From assembly GCF_016735615.1 (NCBI RefSeq), contig NZ_JAERSF010000004.1, forward strand, positions 372,001 to 436,000: a stretch of 64,000 nucleotides of DNA, written 5' to 3'. Shown here piece after piece: positions 42,906-50,750 of the stretch (positions are counted from its first letter, which is position 1; each line of letters starts with the position of its first letter). Under the pieces are notes generated by a model. The model was not told where the DNA came from, did not search any database, and worked only from the letters and a program-made list of their open reading frames with translations. Position numbers and translations under genes: made by a program. The stretch comes from Flavobacterium tagetis. GTDB lineage: Bacteria > Bacteroidota > Bacteroidia > Flavobacteriales > Flavobacteriaceae.

Positions 42906-43304
42906 TTAATTTTCATCATGGTCTTCCTCGTCATCATAAAAATCATCTCCGTAATCGTCAATATCTCTTCTGTCTTTTTTGGTTGGACGTCCAGCGCCGG
43001 TTCTTCTAGAGTGTTCTTTTGACAGTTTTAGCATTTCCAAATGTGCAAAAGCTTCTGGTGGAGTTTCATTTTTTTGATAAATATCTACCAGCTTTGCTCC
43101 GACACGATTTTGCGGAATGTCTAAAACCGTGATGATTTGTGTAATTTGATCTTTTCTAAAAGTAATTCGGTCTGTAGGAAAAACTTCTTTTGACGGTTTT
43201 GCAATTTGCCCATTTACAGTAATCTGATTCTTTTTGCAAGCTTCAGTTACCATGTTTCTGGTCTTGTAATAACGAACGCACCACAAGTATTTATCTATTC
43301 TCAT
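42906..43304 (-). CDS. S4-domain RNA-binding protein (Hsp15/HslR-like)
   Basis: This 132-residue protein has an S4 RNA-binding domain at residues 1-60, beginning MRIDKYLWCVRYYKTRNM and including ITVNGQIAKPSKEV. A basic middle (RRTGAGRPTKKDRRDI) and a very acidic C-terminal tail follow. In E. coli the Hsp15 relative rescues stalled 50S subunits. The start at 43304 is chosen because S4 proteins begin R(I/L)DKYLW; the longer start at 43349 adds 15 unrelated residues. Confidence 0.85.
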   Translation of the reverse strand: MRIDKYLWCVRYYKTRNMVTEACKKNQITVNGQIAKPSKEVFPTDRITFRKDQITQIITVLDIPQNRVGAKLVDIYQKNETPPEAFAHLEMLKLSKEHSRRTGAGRPTKKDRRDIDDYGDDFYDDEEDHDEN

Positions 43305-43383
43305 AATTTTTCTAAAATCCAAGTTAAATTCTTTACAAAAATAAATCAATATTGTATCTTGCGCACCTAAAAAAATGCTAATA

Positions 43384-44475
43384 ATGAATAAATTTAAATA
43401 TTATTTTGTTTTATTGCTTGCTGGTCTTGCCATCGTTTCTTGTAATAAAAAGGATGATGATGAAGTAGTAGTTGTTCCTGTGAGGGATTATAAAGAGCAG
43501 TATAAAGCAGATAATGATTCGATTGAAAAATATTTAAAAAATAATTACATTAAAAACGTAACTGCAGATTTTGATATCACATTTGAGAAAATTACAGATC
43601 CAGCAACGCAGGTTTCTATTTGGGACCAGCAAGAATATCCTTTAGAGCATAGAGATGTTTACAATCGTGATGTTACATATAGAGTATACTATTTAACATT
43701 GAGAAAGGGTACAGGAGAAGCACCTTGTAATTTTGATAGTGTGTCAGTATCTTATACAGGTAATCTTTTGAACGGAACTCAGTTTGATAGCTCTTACGGT
43801 TTAGCTCGTGAGTTTAATCTGGATATATATGCAAATAATATTATTGAAGGATGGGGTGAAATTATGCCTAAGTTTAATGTAGGTACACAAAGTGCTCCTG
43901 GCTCAGACGGAACAATTACTTACGATAATTATGGTGCAGGGGTAATGTTTTTGCCTTCTGGTTTAGGGTTTTATGCAAATGTTCAACCAGATATTCCTGC
44001 TTATTCACCAATCATGTTTAGTTTTAAATTGTTTGCATTGAAAAGAGCTGACAGTGAATACAATATTTCGAATGGTACAAATATAATTGTCGGAGATGGT
44101 GTGCCAACTTACAAGGAAGATATCAATGGTGATGGATATGTTTATGATCATAGAGATAAAGTAAGGTTTCCTAATATGCCAGCGAGTTTAATAGACGATA
44201 CAGATGGAGACGGAATTCCTGATTTTTATGATTTTGATGATGATGGTGATGGCTATACAACAAGATTTGAAGTTACAAAGCCGGCTGATGCACCTGTAAC
44301 GGGTATTAGTCTATATTATCCTTATGACCCAATTCCTGATAATCCTGCTACACCAAATGTCGATGAAAGTGAGACATGGGGTATTCCAGCTTTCTCAGCG
44401 ACAGGGAATCCAGATTATACTAGTCCAGGAAGATTAAGAATTCATGTTGATAAAGACCATCATAGCGCTAAGTAA
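43384..44475 (+). CDS. FKBP-type peptidyl-prolyl isomerase lipoprotein with calcium-binding Asp repeats
   Basis: This is a 363-residue lipoprotein (lipobox AIVSC, Cys20). The FKBP-like domain (about 90-215) has DSVSVSYTGNLLNGTQFDSS and IIEGWGEIMPKF. The C-terminal part carries Asp-rich calcium-binding motifs of thrombospondin-3/dockerin type: EDINGDGYVYDHRD and DTDGDGIPDFYDFDDDGDGY. It is probably an outer-membrane-facing foldase, related to the gliding protein GldI group but longer. An alternative ATG lies 9 bp upstream at 43375. Confidence 0.82.
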   Translation: MNKFKYYFVLLLAGLAIVSCNKKDDDEVVVVPVRDYKEQYKADNDSIEKYLKNNYIKNVTADFDITFEKITDPATQVSIWDQQEYPLEHRDVYNRDVTYRVYYLTLRKGTGEAPCNFDSVSVSYTGNLLNGTQFDSSYGLAREFNLDIYANNIIEGWGEIMPKFNVGTQSAPGSDGTITYDNYGAGVMFLPSGLGFYANVQPDIPAYSPIMFSFKLFALKRADSEYNISNGTNIIVGDGVPTYKEDINGDGYVYDHRDKVRFPNMPASLIDDTDGDGIPDFYDFDDDGDGYTTRFEVTKPADAPVTGISLYYPYDPIPDNPATPNVDESETWGIPAFSATGNPDYTSPGRLRIHVDKDHHSAK

Positions 44476-44492
44476 GATTTAATTATCAATAT

Positions 44493-44530
44493 AAAAAAAA
44501 CCTCGAAATGTAAATTTCGAGGTTTTTTTT
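44493..44530 (+). terminator. Terminator after FKBP lipoprotein
   Basis: The 17-bp stem has core CCTCGAAAT / ATTTCGAGG, a GTAA loop and a run of eight T. The core and loop are identical to 45694-45727. Confidence 0.87.
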
Positions 44531-44683
44531 ATGTAAAATTCTAAGCTATATGCGTTTGTAAATAATTATTAATGATATGTTAAAGATTGTTTTTAATATA
44601 CTCTGTATCATTTAGTTGGATTTATTGTAAGAATTATCATTTTGTTTTACGGAATCACGTAAGTAATTTATTTCTTTTGTTTG

Positions 44684-44691
44684 TAGATTTG
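44684..44691 (+). promoter_or_regulatory. Candidate -7 box upstream of the 44.7 kb lipoprotein
   Basis: TAGATTTG fits TAnnTTTG exactly, 25 bp before the ATG. A good -33 match was not seen. Confidence 0.4.
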
Positions 44692-44716
44692 AAAGAATAA
44701 TATTAAAATTTACAAA

Positions 44717-45673
44717 ATGAAAAAATTAATTGCATTATTTTTAGGGCTTACTATTTTGTCATGTAGTAGCGAAGATCAAGTAACTCAAGACACAGTTTCT
44801 TCAAAAGAAACTTCAGCTCCAGTTTTAGATGGTAAAATGTTATCATTTAAAAATGAAGAGTCTTTTGTAAAGGAATATTCTAGTTTGGCATTATTAAATA
44901 GTGAAGAGCTTAAAAAATGGGCTTCCTCTAAAAAACTAAATTCATTACTCGAATCATCAAATAACTCGGATGGTTTAGAAGAAGATGTTGTGCCAGAATC
45001 TAGATTGGTGTATTCTGATGCTTTAAAAACAGTTTTAAACTCTGATGCTAAAGTGAAAATTGGAGATAAAATTGTATGGCTAAATGAACTCACTTTTTAC
45101 ATGCTAACTGAAGAAGATAAAAATAAATCATCTGAAGAACTTTTAAGCCTTAAAAATAAACTTCAAGTTTATGGGCAAATAACAGGGTTTTCAAAATCAA
45201 ATGAAAGTTTAACTGGTAAAAATTTATTTCCTAACGAAAATAGAATTAAAACTTTTGCATCTGAAGAAATGAATTATAGTGGAAGCAGACTTAGACATGT
45301 TGTAGATTTATTTAATGAAACAATTTATCTTAATGATAAACTTCAATCTAGTAAAATGTTTATTCGTTCTATTTTACAATACAGATCATGTTCTACTTGG
45401 AGATGTACTTGGAAAGAGGCAGCTAATCAGCGAAATTTGACTAGTGATTTCTCTTCATCACCTGCTAGTGTAGCTTGGTCAGCTCCTCATATATATACTT
45501 ATACAGCGATAAGTGGAACTCAAACAATTCTACTATCAAGTTGGTCTCAACCACCTACTCCGACTAATCCTGATTTCTGGTATCCGAATTTTGCTATTTC
45601 AGGACCATTGGTGTGTACTCTAGTTGTTGTAGCTCCAGCACCTTCAGTATCTATTAATTTGTCTTGGTATTAA
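44717..45673 (+). CDS. Lipoprotein of unknown function
   Basis: This is a 318-residue lipoprotein (lipobox TILSC, Cys16) that I do not recognise. The first two thirds are helical and charged. Around residue 224 there is a basic, Cys/Trp-rich patch (CSTWRCTWKEA). The last 90 residues are rich in Ser, Pro, Trp and Tyr and look like beta strands. Export and surface or periplasmic location are the only supported statements. Confidence 0.6.
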   Translation: MKKLIALFLGLTILSCSSEDQVTQDTVSSKETSAPVLDGKMLSFKNEESFVKEYSSLALLNSEELKKWASSKKLNSLLESSNNSDGLEEDVVPESRLVYSDALKTVLNSDAKVKIGDKIVWLNELTFYMLTEEDKNKSSEELLSLKNKLQVYGQITGFSKSNESLTGKNLFPNENRIKTFASEEMNYSGSRLRHVVDLFNETIYLNDKLQSSKMFIRSILQYRSCSTWRCTWKEAANQRNLTSDFSSSPASVAWSAPHIYTYTAISGTQTILLSSWSQPPTPTNPDFWYPNFAISGPLVCTLVVVAPAPSVSINLSWY

Positions 45674-45693
45674 GATTGTAATAAAAGCAAAAT

Positions 45694-45727
45694 AAAAAGC
45701 CTCGAAATGTAAATTTCGAGGCTTTTT
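45694..45727. terminator. Terminator between the unknown lipoprotein and transketolase C subunit
   Basis: A 15-bp stem (AAAAAGCCTCGAAAT / ATTTCGAGGCTTTTT) with a GTAA loop lies between convergent genes. The core is repeated at 44493-44530. Confidence 0.87.
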
Positions 45728-45750
45728 TTATAAAGTAAGAAAACTTAAAA

Positions 45751-46704
45751 TTATTTTCTTTTAATAACTCTTTCTACAGCTTCAACAATTGCTTGATTGT
45801 TTAATTTGTATTTCTCCATTAATTGCTCTGGAGTTCCAGATTCTCCAAAACTATCTTTTACCGCTACAAATTCTTGCGGAGTTGGATTGTTTAAAGCTAA
45901 TACTCCAGAAACACTTTCTCCAAGACCTCCTAGGTAATTGTGTTCTTCTGCGGTAACAACACATTTTGTTTTAGCAACGGATTTTAGAATTGCTTCTTCG
46001 TCAAGAGGTTTGATAGTGTGAATATTGATTACTTCAGCAGAAATTCCTTTTTCTTCTAATTTTTCAGCTGCGATAAGAGCTTCCCAAACTAAGTGTCCTG
46101 TTGCAATGATAGTAACATCTGTTCCTTCGTTTAACATAATTGCTTTTCCGATTACGAAAGGTTCGTCAGCAGGAGTAAAGTTTGCTACTACTGGACGTCC
46201 GAAACGTAAGTAAGCCGGACCGTGATGATCTGCTAATGCAATAGTTGCAGCTTTAGTTTGGTTGTAATCACAAGTGTTGATTACAGTCATACCTGGCAAC
46301 ATTTTCATTAAACCGATATCTTCTAAGATTTGGTGAGTTGCTCCATCTTCTCCTAAAGTTAAACCAGCGTGAGAAGCACAGATTTTTACGTTTTTGTCTG
46401 AGTAAGCAACAGATTGACGAATTTGGTCGTAAACTCTTCCTGTAGAGAAGTTGGCAAAAGTTCCTGTAAAAGGAATTTTTCCTCCAATAGTTAAACCAGC
46501 AGCGATTCCGATCATGTTTGCTTCAGCAATTCCGATTTGGAAAAAACGTTCTGGGTGGTTTTTCTTGAATTCATCAAATTTTAATGATCCAATTAAGTCA
46601 GCACATAATGCAACAACATTTTCGTTTTTTTGACCTAATTCAGTCATTCCCGCTCCAAAACCAGAACGAGTATCTTTACTTCCTGTATTTGTATATTTTT
46701 TCAT
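45751..46704 (-). CDS. Transketolase, C-terminal subunit
   Basis: This 317-residue protein holds the pyrimidine-binding and C-terminal domains of transketolase. Markers are RFFQIGIAEANMIGIAAGL (the conserved Glu), SHAGLTLGEDGATHQ, AYLRFGRPVV and EEHNYLGGLGESV. It works with the separate N-terminal subunit encoded 76 bp upstream. The pair transfers two-carbon units in the pentose phosphate pathway. The split is usual in many bacteria and not a frameshift. Confidence 0.92.
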   Translation of the reverse strand: MKKYTNTGSKDTRSGFGAGMTELGQKNENVVALCADLIGSLKFDEFKKNHPERFFQIGIAEANMIGIAAGLTIGGKIPFTGTFANFSTGRVYDQIRQSVAYSDKNVKICASHAGLTLGEDGATHQILEDIGLMKMLPGMTVINTCDYNQTKAATIALADHHGPAYLRFGRPVVANFTPADEPFVIGKAIMLNEGTDVTIIATGHLVWEALIAAEKLEEKGISAEVINIHTIKPLDEEAILKSVAKTKCVVTAEEHNYLGGLGESVSGVLALNNPTPQEFVAVKDSFGESGTPEQLMEKYKLNNQAIVEAVERVIKRK

Positions 46705-46780
46705 TTTTGTTCTTTTGCTGTACGCAGTAGGCTATATGCAATAGGCTTAAAGCTTCATGCTTATAGCTTAAAGCTATTTT
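46705..46780. repeat. GCTTAAAGCTT-word repeat between transketolase subunits
   Basis: The 76-bp spacer contains GGCTTAAAGCTTCATGC and TAGCTTAAAGCTA, two overlapping palindromic words, plus TATGCAATAGGC. It interrupts an operon whose two proteins must be made together. Confidence 0.5.
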
Positions 46781-47632
46781 TTAGTAATCAACTTGATCTT
46801 TAGAGTAGTTTTGAGCTAATGCATTTGCTAGTTGCTCATCATTTGGAGCCTTACCGTGCCAAGCATGAGTGTGCATCATGAAGTCTACACCGTTACCCAT
46901 TTCTGTGTGTAACAAGATACAAACAGGTTTTCCTTTTCCTGTTCTTGATTTAGCATCAGTTAAACCAGCAATGATAGCATCAATGTTATTTCCTTCAGTG
47001 ATTTCCAAAACATCCCAGTCAAAAGCTTCAAATTTTGCGCGTAGGCTTCCCATTGCTAAAACTTCATCAGTTGTTCCGTCGATTTGTTTTCCGTTAACAT
47101 CAACTGTAGCAATAAGGTTGTCTACTTTTTTAGCAGAAGCATACATAATAGCTTCCCAGTTTTGACCTTCTTGTAACTCTCCGTCTCCGTGTAAAGTATA
47201 AACTAAGTGTTTGTCTCCGTTTAATTTTTTTGCTTGAGCTGCTCCTAAAGCCACAGATAAACCTTGTCCTAATGAACCAGATGCCATACGAACTCCAGGT
47301 AGACCTTCGTGAGTTGTTGGGTGTCCTTGTAAACGAGAATTTAATAATCTAAAAGTAGCAAGTTCTGAAATGGGAAAGTAACCGCTGCGCGCTAAAACGC
47401 TATAGAATACTGGAGAAATATGACCATTTGAAAGGAAAAAGATGTCTTCTCCAATTCCGTCCATATCAAAACCTTCTTTGCGGTCCATAATATTTTGATA
47501 TAGTGTAACCAAAAATTCAGTACAACCTAAAGAACCACCTGGGTGTCCAGAGTTTACAGCATGTACCATTCTAAGAATATCTCTTCTTACTTGGATCGTT
47601 AAATCGCTTAATTGTTGTGTGTTAGGCTTCAT
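46781..47632 (-). CDS. Transketolase, N-terminal subunit
   Basis: This is a 283-residue thiamine-diphosphate-binding half of transketolase: VNSGHPGGSLGCTEFL, SNGHISPVFYSVLA, GSLGQGLSVALGAA and the TPP/Mg motif YTLHGDGELQEGQNWEA. It is the first gene of the pair. Confidence 0.92.
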   Translation of the reverse strand: MKPNTQQLSDLTIQVRRDILRMVHAVNSGHPGGSLGCTEFLVTLYQNIMDRKEGFDMDGIGEDIFFLSNGHISPVFYSVLARSGYFPISELATFRLLNSRLQGHPTTHEGLPGVRMASGSLGQGLSVALGAAQAKKLNGDKHLVYTLHGDGELQEGQNWEAIMYASAKKVDNLIATVDVNGKQIDGTTDEVLAMGSLRAKFEAFDWDVLEITEGNNIDAIIAGLTDAKSRTGKGKPVCILLHTEMGNGVDFMMHTHAWHGKAPNDEQLANALAQNYSKDQVDY

Positions 47633-47826
47633 TTTATATGTAAAAGTTAAACTGGAGCAAAAGTAATCGTTATTTTGCGGGGAGACAAATGATTTTTTGC
47701 TTTAGTTTTATAGCAATTGTTAAATTTTGCTATTTTTTTTACATTATAAAGAAAAATGTAACGGCTGTTTTGCTTTTTAATCTTGTATAAATGTGGTTTT
47801 TACAATTTATGTTAAAGCGCAAAAAA

Positions 47827-47851
47827 AAAGTCTTGCATTTCGCAAGACTTT
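47827..47851 (-). terminator. Terminator after the acidic small protein
   Basis: A 10-bp perfect stem (AAAGTCTTGC / GCAAGACTTT) with a 5-nt loop is followed on the minus strand by a T-run. Confidence 0.82.
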
Positions 47852-47882
47852 AGAGTGTGTGTTATATGATAAATAGTAGTGT

Positions 47883-48179
47883 TTATTCAGTATCACCTTC
47901 ACTATAATAATTGTTTTCTTCGTCTTCTGATCCTATTTCTTCTTGTTCGTCATCTAGTTCAGCGCCAGGAATATCCAAATCATTTCCAATTTTATCGCTG
48001 TTTTGTTTCCATTCATTGTCGTTTTGAGTAATGGTTTGGTCAGTTGAAATATTTTCTGGATCTACATCTTCTGATTTTTCTTCGCGATTGTAAATATCCT
48101 CATTTGATGGATAATTTAGATTCTCCAGATTTTTCTCGATTTCATTTTCTTTTGGATTTTTGTCTTCTGAATTTATCAT
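47883..48179 (-). CDS. Small very acidic protein, unknown
   Basis: This 98-residue protein is composed mostly of Glu, Asp and Asn, with no recognisable domain; it is probably disordered (DDEQEEIGSEDEENNYY near the end). The start at 48179 (MINSEDKN) avoids a hydrophobic N-terminal extension that looks like translated spacer. A good terminator follows, supporting that it is a real gene. It resembles the polar protein at 17.5 kb in composition only. Confidence 0.55.
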   Translation of the reverse strand: MINSEDKNPKENEIEKNLENLNYPSNEDIYNREEKSEDVDPENISTDQTITQNDNEWKQNSDKIGNDLDIPGAELDDEQEEIGSEDEENNYYSEGDTE

Positions 48180-48299
48180 GATGTCAATGTTAAGATTATT
48201 AAACAGATAATTTTGTTTTATAAAGTTATAAAATTCTGATAATTTGATCTTTATATTTTTGCAGATAAAAAGTTTTAGCATTTACATTTTTTAAAATCT

Positions 48300-48390
48300 A
48301 TCTAAATTTTAAGGTTTAGAATCTAAAATCAAAAATTAAGAAAATATTAGCTAATTTTCTAATTGACAAATTTTCTAATTCATAAAATTT
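48300..48390. repeat. TTTTCTAATT-word intergenic repeat before tgt
   Basis: The gap carries three close copies of a TTTTCTAATT word (AGCTAATTTTCTAATTGAC, AAATTTTCTAATTC), similar to wording in the 16505-16568 gap. Confidence 0.4.
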
Positions 48391-48403
48391 CCCTGAAATT
48401 AAA

Positions 48404-48411
48404 CTATCTTT
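48404..48411 (+). promoter_or_regulatory. Candidate -7 box for tgt
   Basis: TATCTTTG matches TAnnTTTG exactly, 21 bp before the start codon. No clear -33. Confidence 0.45.
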
Positions 48412-48432
48412 GCGCTCTGAAAAAAGAAACAG

Positions 48433-49563
48433 ATGAAGTTTGATTTATTACAAAAAGATCCGCAGTCTAAGGCAAGAGCGGGAAGTATTACCACAGATCA
48501 CGGAGTTATAGAAACTCCTATTTTTATGCCAGTTGGAACTGTTGCTTCTGTAAAAGGAGTGCATCAGCGTGAGCTTAAGGAAGAGATTAATCCGGATATT
48601 ATTCTTGGAAATACCTATCATTTGTATCTGCGTCCGCAGACAGAAATTTTAGAAAAAGCTGGTGGTCTTCATAAGTTCATGAACTGGGATCGTAATATTT
48701 TGACAGATTCTGGAGGATATCAGGTATATTCTCTCTCTTCAAACAGAAAAATTAAAGAAGAAGGAGTAAAGTTCAAATCGCATATTGATGGTTCTTATCA
48801 CTTTTTTACACCAGAAAATGTAATGGAAATTCAGCGCACAATTGGTGCTGATATTATTATGGCATTTGATGAATGTACACCTTATCCTTGTGATTACCGT
48901 TATGCACAGCGTTCTATGCATATGACGCATCGTTGGTTAGATAGATGTATCAATCATTTAGAAAAAGTACCTTATAAATATGGTTACGAACAAACATTCT
49001 TTCCAATTGTTCAAGGAAGTACTTATAAAGATCTTCGTCGTCAGTCGGCTGAATATATTGCTAATGCAGGACAGCAAGGAAATGCAATTGGAGGGCTTTC
49101 TGTAGGAGAGCCAGCTGAAGAAATGTATGCGATGACCGAAGTGGTTTGTGAAATTCTTCCTGAAGATAAACCTCGTTATTTAATGGGTGTTGGAACCCCA
49201 ATTAATATTTTAGAAAATATTGCGTTAGGAATTGATATGTTTGACTGTGTTATGCCAACTCGTAATGCTAGAAATGGAATGTTGTTTACAGCAAACGGAA
49301 CTATCAATATCAAGAATAAAAAGTGGGAAGCAGATTTTTCTCCAATTGATGAAATGGGACACACTTTTGTTGATACAGAATATACAAAAGCATATTTACG
49401 CCACTTGTTTGCGGCTAATGAATATTTAGGAAAGCAAATTGCAACCATTCATAATCTTGGTTTTTACATGTGGTTGGTTCGTGAAGCTAGAAAACATATC
49501 TTAGCGGGCGATTTTAGACCATGGAAAGAAATGATGGTTAAAAATATGAGTCAGCGTCTTTAA
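48433..49563 (+). CDS. tgt: Queuine/preQ1 tRNA-ribosyltransferase (TGT) lacking zinc cysteines
   Basis: This 376-residue enzyme swaps guanine for preQ1 at tRNA wobble position 34. The general base is in ILTDSGGYQVYS (D92), and the nucleophile is in IDMFDCVMPTRNARNG (D271). Substrate-specificity segments such as GGLSVGEP are intact. In the usual CxCxxC zinc site, aligned through AYLRHL and IHNL, the three cysteines are G309, T311 and D314; only H340 of the four ligands remains. The fold is otherwise full length. Confidence 0.92.
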   Translation: MKFDLLQKDPQSKARAGSITTDHGVIETPIFMPVGTVASVKGVHQRELKEEINPDIILGNTYHLYLRPQTEILEKAGGLHKFMNWDRNILTDSGGYQVYSLSSNRKIKEEGVKFKSHIDGSYHFFTPENVMEIQRTIGADIIMAFDECTPYPCDYRYAQRSMHMTHRWLDRCINHLEKVPYKYGYEQTFFPIVQGSTYKDLRRQSAEYIANAGQQGNAIGGLSVGEPAEEMYAMTEVVCEILPEDKPRYLMGVGTPINILENIALGIDMFDCVMPTRNARNGMLFTANGTINIKNKKWEADFSPIDEMGHTFVDTEYTKAYLRHLFAANEYLGKQIATIHNLGFYMWLVREARKHILAGDFRPWKEMMVKNMSQRL

Positions 49564-49578
49564 GAATTTAAAGTTTCA

Positions 49579-49635
49579 AGTTTCAGGTTTCAAGTTCTCT
49601 GCAGAAAGAAATCCAACAACTTGAAACCTGAAACT
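49579..49635. repeat. Perfect 18-bp inverted repeat of the TTTCAAG/CTTGAAA family
   Basis: Arms 49579-49596 and 49618-49635 (AGTTTCAGGTTTCAAGTT and its complement) surround a 21-nt loop. Extra copies of the word flank both arms. It fills the tgt/lptF-like spacer. Confidence 0.75.
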
Positions 49636-49661
49636 AAAAAAACTTGAAACAATAAAACTAT

Positions 49662-50750
49662 ATGCTTTCAATAATAGATAAATACATCTTAAAAAGATAT
49701 CTGGGAACTTTCTCTGTGATGTTGCTTTTATTTGCACCAATCGGAATTGTAATTGACGTTTCTGAAAAAGTAAATAAAATGCTCGAAAACAAGATTCCGT
49801 TTGGAGATATTGCTTTCTATTATTATAATTTTACAATCTACTTTATTAATTCGCTGTTTCCGATATTTTTGTTTTTATCGGTAATTTGGTTTACTTCAAA
49901 GCTGGCAAATAATACAGAGATTATTGCGATTTTAAGTTCAGGAATTTCATTTACGCGTTTCTTAAGACCTTATATTATTGGTGCAACTATTGTCTCAATT
50001 TTTGTATTGCTTATGGGATTTTTTATTGTTCCTGCAGCCAGTGAGGGCTACAATAATTTTAGATATACTTATCTGAAAGGAAACGGAAAAGAACTCATGC
50101 GAGGTGAAAACACCAATGTTTTCAGACAAATCAACGATCATGATTTTATTTTTGTAAACAGTTTTAATGAAGAATCAAAAACAGCTTTCAATTTTTCATT
50201 AGAGCATTTTGAAAAAGAAAAACTAACTTATAAAATTACTGCAAGCCGTATTAAATGGGATCCAAAAAAGAAGATTTACGTTTTATACGATTATACTAAA
50301 AGAACAGTAGGAGAGTTAAACGACGTATTAGAAAAAGCTCCTGAAAAAAACGTTGCTTTCAAATTTGAATTGGCAGATTTAACGCCAGTAGTTTATATTG
50401 CCGAAACATTGACTTTAGGCAAATTGATAGATTTTATTGAAAAAGAAAGAAAAAGAGGTTCAGGAAATATTAATACCTATTTGGTTGTTCTTTATAAAAA
50501 ATACAGCATACCAGTTTCAGCATTTATTTTAACGATTATCGCGGTTTCGGTTTCTTCTATGAAACGCCGTGGCGGAATGGGAATGAACCTTGCTATCGGA
50601 ATTGCGATTGCATTTTCATTTGTATTCTTTGATAAAATCTTTGGTACACTTGCCGAAAAATCTACATTTTCACCTTTATTAGCTGTTTGGTTCCCGAATA
50701 TTGTTTTCGGAATTTTAGCAGTTTACTTATTACGTAATGCGAAACGATAA
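49662..50750 (+). CDS. LptF/LptG-family permease (YjgP/YjgQ)
   Basis: This 362-residue permease has the LptF/G plan: three N-terminal membrane helices (LFAPIGIVIDVSEKVNK follows the first), a large periplasmic beta domain (about 125-255), and three C-terminal helices (FILTIIAVSVSSMKRRGG, AIGIAIAFSFVFFDKIFG). It moves lipopolysaccharide out of the inner membrane with LptB. The partner gene is not in this window. It overlaps the EamA gene by 14 bp. Confidence 0.88.
   Translation: MLSIIDKYILKRYLGTFSVMLLLFAPIGIVIDVSEKVNKMLENKIPFGDIAFYYYNFTIYFINSLFPIFLFLSVIWFTSKLANNTEIIAILSSGISFTRFLRPYIIGATIVSIFVLLMGFFIVPAASEGYNNFRYTYLKGNGKELMRGENTNVFRQINDHDFIFVNSFNEESKTAFNFSLEHFEKEKLTYKITASRIKWDPKKKIYVLYDYTKRTVGELNDVLEKAPEKNVAFKFELADLTPVVYIAETLTLGKLIDFIEKERKRGSGNINTYLVVLYKKYSIPVSAFILTIIAVSVSSMKRRGGMGMNLAIGIAIAFSFVFFDKIFGTLAEKSTFSPLLAVWFPNIVFGILAVYLLRNAKR

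Noticed and set aside
45751..47632. Transketolase broken by a frameshift or insertion
   Set aside because: Two-gene transketolases are common; each half has a proper start, stop and full domains.
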